DNA of 64,000 nucleotides, from the NCBI GenBank assembly GCA_021014325.1, contig CM037469.1, forward strand, positions 12,032,663 through 12,096,662. The letters run 5' to 3'. The DNA comes from Plazaster borealis (taxonomy: Eukaryota; Echinodermata; Asteroidea; Forcipulatida; Labidiasteridae). A program made the position numbers and the translations under genes. Positions 56,200 to 64,000 of this stretch are shown piece by piece. How positions within the stretch are numbered: the first letter of the stretch is position 1; each line of letters begins with the position of its first letter. The notes under the pieces were generated by a model that was not told where the DNA came from, did no database searches, and worked only from the letters and a program-made list of their open reading frames with translations.

Positions 56200-58246
56200 A
56201 ACTCAGATACACAGAAAAAGTCCTGTAGATTCCAGGTGTAGTAACAAATCCAGTTGTATAAGAATAAGAACACAAAATTAGCAATATACTAAGAAATTAG
56301 CAAACAAATACAGAGCTGATTTGAGTGGCTGCTGTCAGGCGCTCAGTCAAATCATGGTTTGACTGCGCATGACAGACTGTCAAACCTACAATGGTTTTGA
56401 ATAAACATCGAGTTCTTTATGTGTGCATAATTAATTAGATCCCGCCCGTTCTATTCTAGTTATCCAATAAACATCCATGACAATGGTTTCTGGTAAATCT
56501 AGCTACTCTAGTCGCCCCGCCTGAATTCGCTCATAAGCATTGCGCGTGCGCGGTGTTCCAAAGTATCCCAGAGTGCTTTTGGAGTGCCCAGTAATACGGA
56601 TTTTGGCCGTAAAAGGCTGAGGAAAAGCGAGAACGGTAATTTACCGTCGATATATACACATTTCTCACCGTAAAATCACGGAAATATTTTACAGTGTTGC
56701 GGTTTCATCGAGGTCTAATTACATGATTAGTTTAAAGTCGAAACCCTTTTTGGTTCGCGAGATATGATTTTTGCACACACAGTACTGGCACATCCTGAAC
56801 GGTGGTTAGCATCAATTCAAATCCGACAGTTAGAAATCATACCATGATCAAATAAATAATCTTTTTTTTGTAAGTAAAAAAACCAACACCACTTGGCAAG
56901 TTTACGGATGAAACATATCAACGTAGACGAAATAAGGAATGCCCCCTCCTTTTGTTTACCGATGATTTTGAAATAAAGCTTACCAGTTTAATCACCGTGT
57001 CTGAAGGGCAAACTCAGCGGGCCTAGAACGCCTTTGGCAGGCATGGTCACGTCGATCAACGTAATGTGGGTCTCGGTGTTTGATGAGAAGCGAACCAATG
57101 TCGTTCTTTTTTGGTTTAAGTTTTTTCATTTATTAAAAGTCATACAAATCACTAAAGCAGGTGGACATCTCAGTGACACCTCCCCTTCTATTTCTTATTT
57201 TCCATTAAGCCAACAGACGGGCAAAACGGAAATAAATTCACACTAAACTTTGAATGAGTTTGAGATTGTATGTTCGCGACAACGTGCTGTCAATACGTAC
57301 AAGAATAAACAACGCAATGATGTGAACATGCAGAGACTCAATGCAGGTTTTATGAACTGAACTTTGGACTCCATGGGTCAATGGAGCGCAACAGGCAGCA
57401 CGCACTACCGGATTTTAGTCAGTGGAGTTCTTTTCATGTGGTTTTACTGCAGGCCAATAAATACGATTTCGACGGGAAGTTAAGGTCAAATTGGTAACAT
57501 GTATGTGAACAAGTTTGCGAATGATGAATGGCATACAACTTGATGTAAAAATTTTGACTAAAGTATAAGTAGTTCTTGAGATATGAATGTAAAATAAAAT
57601 CCACTTCCGGTTTGAACCGGAAGTCAAGGTCAAATGGGGTAATGTTCTGTGTAGCTTTTGTTGAACATTAACAGCACTTTCCGATGATGTATAGATTGTA
57701 AAATTCCAACATGTGGTTCATGAGTTATGATTTATTTTAAATATTAAACTTTGATTTGATGTAATTTGATACCTGATGACGTCATCATCAAGTTTGTGAC
57801 GTGTTGGTATTGAGGTTCAATTGTCTCATGAGTTTCAATGTTCATTTTCAATCTTGAGTTATGCCGTAAATAATCCAGAAAAATGTTTTTTTGACGAAAA
57901 AAAACAAAGGCAAAGTTTGACCTTCCGGTTCGACCAAAAGTTAAGGTCATACGATTTGGGCGTTAACTTTTTAAATGTTGCCCCTGTCTTCATCTATCAG
58001 ATGCTCAAATATGAACATCATAGCTTTAATATCTAATGAAATATCGTGATTAGCATATAGTCACATTTTAAAATTAGATTGCTTGTAATTTGATACCCGA
58101 TGACGTCATCATAACGTCATTGCAACGGTTTCATCTCTCAATAAATATCTAACTATATGTGAAGTTTCAAGTTTATACAAGCTTGGGAAGTGTGCTTTTG
58201 TTAGCGGAAACTCGCGGGGATAAGAAGAAGAAAACTAGGCTTATAT

Positions 58247-61200
58247 TGTTTGTAAATTACAAACAAAAGGTGTTCGGTGTGTTTTCATAACTTGGTTATA
58301 ACCTTTTCCCGATCTGTTTGAAGCACTGTATACTCAGTACTTTTGCGAGTTTTGTAAAAAACTAAAAAACAAACCATAAAATAAAAACAATTAAACGGAA
58401 GTAAAGGTCACAGGGGGTCAGACTTTGAGTAAGATTTTAAAAATACTACAGGGTCTTTCACATGGTCCAAAGATCTTGTGTGTAGCAATTATGGTTCTTT
58501 AGATATGAATTTTTTTCAATATTAAATATTGACTTAATGTTATGACGTCATCGATGACGTCATCATCCCCAAAACCACTACGGTCTAAGTACATGGTTAG
58601 CTCAAACAGTTACTTGAGCGAGAATTTTTGAACGGGGATGCTATTTAAACTTGTTTATAATGTGTTTGTTTGTCATTTAATTGAAATTTTGATGTGTTTA
58701 CACTTCTGGATTTTTCGTAATTATCAATCAAAAAATTAAGCCCCAACCTCAAGTTTTTGAAAAACTAAAAACACTTCTGCCGTTTGCGGTGCGCTTCCAT
58801 GTGACGTCATTTGTGGGAGTTAGCTTAAGACTAGGAGTTAGCTTCTAACGTACAAAACAAGGACACCGTGGTTTGTGGATGGGAATTTGAAAGTTTGCAA
58901 ACAAATTTAGTTAATTAACAAAGTTTCTTGTGTGCTGGGATAATATGCCAGCATTCTCCTGTGTGCCGTTGGTGGGTGTAGGCCTACGGGGAATATATCC
59001 GAATCATAGACAAATGGAGGCAATGCTAGTTTTGGAAAAATGTATACAATTTTTATTCTCAACTTATACTTTAAAATCTTGACAAATTATGAGTTGTTCC
59101 GTACAGGCATCTGTGTTCAATCTGTGTTCAAAGTATATGTACACCATCTGAACGGTTGGCAAACAACTGATGCTGTATAGTATTGTTAACAAGTCATGAA
59201 AAAAACATTTTAAAGTTTACTAGTTCAAGTTTGTGATTTTTCAACCGGAGAATGATATCATCAGCTAAACACTTGAACATTTTGTTAAAAGAAGAGTAAC
59301 ATTATTTTTTCCCCCTAATAATATTTGGTTCAAAAGGGGTCAAATTTTATTTCAAACAGAGAGAAAATGTCGAAAATTACGATGATATTGTTTGCAGACC
59401 TCAAAACGAGGCGCAGGAATATTGTCTTCACTTCAATTTCCGGTTTTGTCCGGAAGACAAGGTCAAGAAAGGTCACACCCTCTGTAGCATTTGATAATTG
59501 TTTGCAGCCCTCTCTGATGATGAATACAATTTAAAAATCCATTGCGAGGTTCTTGAGGTATGATTTTTTCTAAAATCAAACGTAAATCAAATTTAATTTG
59601 ACAACTGATGACGTCATTCAAGCGGTGTCTTGTACTAGTCAAGAGCTAACTATGTGCGAAGTTTGAAGGTTATGTGTGCTTGGAAAGTGTCTTTGTTGGC
59701 CGACATCAAATGAACAAACAATTATTGTTTTAATCAATGAATGAATGCTATTGGAATAAAGCTTACCCTTTTAGTCACCATGTCTGAAGGACATACTTAG
59801 CGTGCCTAAAACGCCGTTGGCCGGCATGGTCACGACGATCAGCGTGACACGGTCTCGGTGTTTGAGGAATTTAAGCGAACAGTGTTGTTCTTTTTCAGAT
59901 TGAATTTTAGTCAGTTATTAAAAGCCATACAAATCACTAGAGCAGGTGGACATCTCAGTGATGCCTCTTTTTATATTCCTTGGTTTCCACTACGCCATCA
60001 GACGTGCAAAACCGAAGTAAATTCATGCTGAACTTTGAATGAGTTTGAGATTTGAGATTTGTACGTGTGAACTATACAACAACAACGTTATGACGTTCAA
60101 TGAACTTTGACACGTCTAGACCTGCACACGATACGTGGCTGCATGTCAGTATGCAGGTTTGGAGCGCACATCCAGCCACGTGCTATTGGATAGATTCAGT
60201 GCAGTTGTTTTTAATACGTGAGCGTTAACGTCCGATTTCGACGGGAAGTTAGGGTCAAATTGGTAACATTTCTGTGGAAAAATTTGCGGAGGAAGAACAA
60301 CATATCCTGATGTAAAAATTGTGACTAAAGTATAAGTAGTTCTTGAGATATGATTTTTTGAAATTTTCAACTTCCGGTCCGGATCGGAATTCAAGGTTAA
60401 ATGGGGTCACATTTTGTGTTGCGTTTTTTGAGTTTTCAAAGGCCTTGCCGATGATGTATAGATTGTGAAAATCCTTTGTGTGGTTCATGAGTTATGATTT
60501 TTTCTAATATTAAGCTTTGATTTAATGTATTTCAATACCTGATGATGTCATCATGACGTAACTGAAGCGGTTTCATCTCCTAATAGATATCTAACTATAC
60601 GTGAAGTTTCAAGCTCATATGTGCTTGGGAAGTGTGCTTTTGTTAGCGGAAAAGCGACGGGGAGAAGAAGAAGAAGAAGTATTAAGAAAAAACTAGGCTT
60701 ATATTGTTTGTAAATTACAAACAAAAGGTGTTCGGTGTGTTTTTATAATTTGGTTTTGACCCTTTCCCGATCTGTTTGAAGCACTGTATACTCAGTACTT
60801 TTTCAAGTTTTGTAAAAAACTTAGAAACAAAACATAAAATAAAAACAATTAAACGGAAGTAAAGGTCACAGGTGGTCCACTTTTGTGTAAGATTTTAAAA
60901 ATACTACAAGGTCTTTCACATGATCCAAAGATCTTGTGTGTAGCAATTATTGTTCTTTAGATATGAATTTGTTTCAATATTAAACATTGATTTAATGTTA
61001 TGACGTCATCGGTGACGTCATCATCCCCACAACCTTTGCGGTTTCATTGACACATTACGGTCGAAGTACATGGTTAGTTCAAACAGTTTCTTGAGCGAGA
61101 ATTTTTGAACGGGGATGCTATTTAAACTTGTTTATAATGTGTTTGTTTGTCATTTAATTGTAATTTTGATGTGTTTACACTTCTGAATTTTTCGTAATTT

Positions 61201-64000
61201 TCAATCAAAAATTAGGCCCCAACCTCAAGGTTTTGAAAACTAAAAACACTTCTGCTGTTTGCGGTGCGCTTCCATGTGACGTCATTTTTGGGAATTAGCT
61301 TAAGACTAGGAGTTAGCTTCTAACGTAAACGGCGTTGTTTGTGGATGGGAATTCGATAGTTTTCAAACAAATTTAGTTAATTAACAAAGTTTCTTGTGTG
61401 CTGGGATAATATGCCAGCATTCTCCTGTGTGCCGTTGGTGGGTGTAGGCCTACGGGGAATATATCCGAATCATAGACAAATGGAGGCAATGCTAGTTTTG
61501 GAAAAATGTATACAATTTTTATTCTCAACTTATACTTTAAAATCTTGACAAATTATTAGTTGTTCCGTACAGGCATCTGTGTTCAATCTGTGTTCAAAGT
61601 ATATGTACACCATCTGAACGGTTGGCAAACAACTGATGCTGTATAGTATTGTTAACAAGTCATGAAAAAAACATTTTAAAGTTTACTAGTTCAAGTTTGT
61701 GATTTTTCAACCGGAGAATGATATCATCAGCTAAACACTTGAACATTTTGTTAAAAGAAGAGTAACATTATTTTTTCCCCCCTAATAATATTTGGTTCAA
61801 AAGGGGTCAAATTTTATTTCAAACAGAGAGAAAATGTCGAAAATTACGATGATATTGTTTGCAGACCTCAAAACGAGGCGCAGGAATATTGTCTTCACTT
61901 CAATTTCCGGTTTTGTCCGGAAGACAAGGTCAAGAAAGGTCACACCCTCTGTAGCATTTGATAATTGTTTGCAGCCCTCTCTGATGATGAATACAATTTA
62001 AAAATCCATTGCGAGGTTCTTGAGGTATGATTTTTTCTAAAATCAAACGTAAATCAAATTTAATTTGACAACTGATGACGTCATTCAAGCGGTGTCTTGT
62101 ACTAGTCAAGAGCTAACTATGTGCGAAGTTTGAAGGTTATGTGTGCTTGGAAAGTGTCTTTGTTGGCCGACATCAAATGAACAAACAATTATTGTTTTAA
62201 TCAATGAATGAATGCTATTGGAATAAAGCTTACCATTTTAGTCACCATGTCTGAAGGACATACTTAGCGTGCCTAAAACGCTGTTGGCCGGCATGGTCAC
62301 GACGATCAGCGTGACACGGTCTCGGTGTTTGAGATATTTAAGCGAACAGTGTTGTTCTTTTTCAGATTGAATTTTAGTCAGTTATTAAAAGCCATACAAA
62401 TGACTAGAACAGGTTTTGACACCTCCTTTTATATTCCTTGTTACCACTACGCCATCAGACGTGCAAAACGGAAGTAAATTCATGCTGAACTTTGAATGAG
62501 TTTGAGATTTGAGATTTGTACGTGTGAACTATACAACAACAACGTTATGACGTTCAATGAACTTTGACACGTCTAGACCTGCACACGATACGTGGCTGCA
62601 TGTCAGTATGCAGGTTTGGAGCGCACATCCAGCCACGTGCTATTGGATAGATTCAGTGCAGTTGTTTTTAATACGTGAGCGTTAACGTCCGATTTCGACG
62701 GGAAGTTAGGGTCAAATTGGTAACATTTCTGTGGAAAAATTTGCGGAGGAAGAACAACATATCCTGATGTAAAAATTGTGACTAAAGTATAAGTAGTTCT
62801 TGAGATATGATTTTTTGAAATTTTCAACTTCCGGTCCGGATCGGAATTCAAGGTTAAATGGGGTCACATTTTGTGTTGCGTTTTTTGAGTTTTCAAAGGC
62901 CTTGCCGATGATGTATAGATTGTGAAAATCCTTTGTGTGGTTCATGAGTTATGATTTTTTCTAATATTAAGCTTTGATTTAATGTATTTCAATACCTGAT
63001 GATGTCATCATGACGTAACTGAAGCGGTTTCATCTCCTAATAGATATCTAACTATATGTGAAGTTTCAAGCTCATATGTGCTTGGGAAGTGTGCTTTTGT
63101 TAGCGGAAAAGCGACGGGGAGAAGAAGAAGAAGAAGTATTAAGAAAAAACTAGGCTTATATTGTTTGTAAATTACAAACAAAAGGTGTTCGGTGTGTTTT
63201 TATAATTTGGTTTTGACCCTTTCCCGATCTGTTTGAAGCACTGTATACTCAGTACTTTTTCAAGTTTTGTAAAAAACTTAGAAACAAAACATAAAATAAA
63301 AACAATTAAACGGAAGTAAAGGTCACAGGGGGTCCACTTTTGTGTAAGATTTTAAAAATACTACAAGGTCTTTCACATGATCCAAAGATCTTGTGTGTAG
63401 CAATTATTGTTCTTTAGATATGAATTTGTTTCAATATTAAACATTGATTTAATGTTATGACGTCATCGGTGACGTCATCATCCCCACAACCTTTGCGGTT
63501 TCATTGACACATTACGGTCGAAGTACATGGTTAGTTCAAACAGTTTCTTGAGCGAGAATTTTTGAACGGGGATGCTATTTAAACTTGTTTATAATGTGTT
63601 TGTTTGTCATTTAATTGTAATTTTGATGTGTTTACACTTCTGAATTTTTCGTAATTTTCAATCAAAAAATTAGGCCCCAACCTCAAGGTTTTGAAAAACT
63701 AAAAACACTTCTGCTGTTTGCGGTGCGCTTCCATGTGACGTCATTTTTGGGAATTAGCTTAAGACTAGGAGTTAGCTTCTAACGTAAACGGCGTTGTTTG
63801 TGGATGGGAATTCGATAGTTTTCAAACAAATTTAGTTAATTAACAAAGTTTCTTGTGTGCTGGGATAATATGCCAGCATTCTCCTGTGTGCCGTTGGTGG
63901 GTGTAGGCCTACGGGGAATATATCCGAATCATAGACAAATGGAGGCAATGCTAGTTTTGGAAAATTGTATACAATTTTTATTCTCAACTTATACTTTAAA
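58247..64000 (+). repeat. 2.46-kb macrosatellite, units 1 to 3
   Basis: The hairpin TTGTTTGTAA-A-TTACAAACAA lies at 58,247, 60,704 and 63,161, an exact 2,457-bp spacing both times. Each is preceded by (GAA)n and AAAACTAGGCTTAT and followed by AAGGTGTTCGG. Unit 3 is cut by the window end. Units 2 and 3 are almost identical; unit 1 is more diverged in its first 600 bp. Modules inside include TGTTATGACGTCATCG(G/A)TGACG, CCGGTTTTGTCCGGAAGACA, CTTCCGGTCCGGATCGGA and GGTGGGTGTAGGCCTACGG. The identical short frames at 59,325/61,792 and 60,146/62,603 are repeats of non-coding DNA. Confidence 0.95.

Larger units (their letters stand above)
52640..56380 (-). mobile_element. APE-type LINE (CR1/L2-like), nearly full length
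   Basis: The minus strand carries, in order, a 5' region, an N-terminal hydrophobic segment with a 2A-like peptide, an endonuclease, a reverse transcriptase, a short C-terminal region and a 3' UTR. It ends in GCGCATTACAAGTC and (TTA)n at about 52,680-52,655. No RNase H is visible, consistent with the CR1/L2 group, but the clade is not assigned. The 5' end is uncertain (about 56,200-56,400). The 3' end resembles that of SINE family A. Confidence 0.85.
51995..56696. mobile_element. TIR element (CACTGTAAA) carrying a LINE, inserted in the satellite
   Basis: The left terminus CACTGTAAAC (51,995) and the right terminus TTTTACAGTG (to 56,696) are inverted. The uninterrupted satellite reads AACCTTTGCGGTTTC at 61,034. 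Here AACCTTT is followed by the element and then TTGCGG, so a TT dinucleotide is probably duplicated. Both termini are rich in CCGTAAA/TTTACGG and TTTTACGGTGAGAAA modules (52,010-52,190 and 56,610-56,690). The interior from about 52,640 to beyond 56,200 is the LINE. No transposase is seen, so it would have moved in trans before or after the LINE landed. Confidence 0.75.
51725..58246 (+). repeat. satellite unit 0 of the 2.46-kb family, interrupted by a 4.7-kb insertion
   Basis: After its hairpin at 51,725, the segment 51,810-51,994 (CGGAAGTAAAGGTCACAGGG, TATGACGTCATCATC) matches 58,395-58,575 and 60,850-61,030. It resumes at 56,697 with TTGCGGTTTCAT, matching 61,037 onward. Positions 56,990-58,240 then match 59,760-60,700 in order (TAATCACCGTGTCTGAAGG, CTCGGTGTTTGA, GATTTCGACGGGAAGTTA). 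Joining the flanks gives a unit of about 1.8 kb. Confidence 0.8.

Noticed and set aside
59325..62001. Duplicated 69-codon open frames (59,325 and 61,792) as a conserved small gene
   Set aside because: The identity is explained by the 2.46-kb tandem repeat, which is equally conserved outside the frames.

Overview
The window reads as a non-coding-rich, transposon-dense animal nuclear genome. Its genes have introns with ordinary GT..AG junctions. It is AT-rich, carries many tRNA-headed SINEs, short inverted-repeat (MITE-like) elements, an APE-type LINE and long complex tandem arrays, and repeats the octamer TAGGCCTA, which I associate with echinoderms. I therefore infer a marine deuterostome, most likely an echinoderm. 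The class cannot be settled from sequence alone.

Layout. 0-9 kb: a mosaic of SINEs and small inverted-repeat elements. It includes a TTAA-flanked MITE inserted cleanly into a SINE (2.8-3.3 kb) and a pair of inverted repeats (5.8-6.2 and 8.6-9.0 kb) whose outer ends carry a hammerhead-ribozyme-like core. 9.3-10.7 kb: a ~135-bp tandem array. 10.7-12.6 kb, minus strand: a piggyBac-family transposase pseudogene with its catalytic aspartates still visible. 13-18.3 kb: low-complexity DNA, a TIR element, a 5'-truncated LINE end and a conserved first-exon-like module. 19-21.2 kb: a complex repeat element with a ~128-bp tandem core and covarying terminal hairpins. 21.2-23.8 kb: SINE and MITEs.

24.1-27.2 kb, plus strand: the most interesting host-like gene. 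It has two Death-domain exons joined by phase-1 introns, then a two-CxxC segment, an LRAT-like (NlpC/P60 fold) domain, a glycine-zipper hydrophobic segment and a second LRAT-like domain. One in-frame stop and one frame change lie between the modules, so it is a pseudogene, two genes, or a gene with unusual short introns or assembly errors.

31.2-35.4 kb, plus strand: a seven-exon MULE-like transposase-derived gene ending in a SWIM zinc finger. All its splice sites are intact but its reading frame is broken several times. Its 3' end runs into a 1.22-kb segmental duplication (35.4-36.6 and 38.6-39.9 kb) that flanks a 2.0-kb block rich in ACGTTGG-type repeats.

42.3-64.0 kb: a very large complex satellite. 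Its units of about 2.0-3.4 kb and 2.46 kb each begin after a (GAA)n tract and a short perfect hairpin followed by AAGGTGTTCGG. The units are filled with ETS-like ACTTCCGG/CCGGAAGT palindromes and TGACGTCA palindromes. One unit is interrupted at 51,995-56,696 by an inverted-repeat element that itself contains a dead LINE (minus strand) with a 2A-like NPGP peptide, an endonuclease and a reverse transcriptase. The LINE's 3' tail resembles the tail of the SINEs at the other end of the window, suggesting a LINE/SINE partnership.
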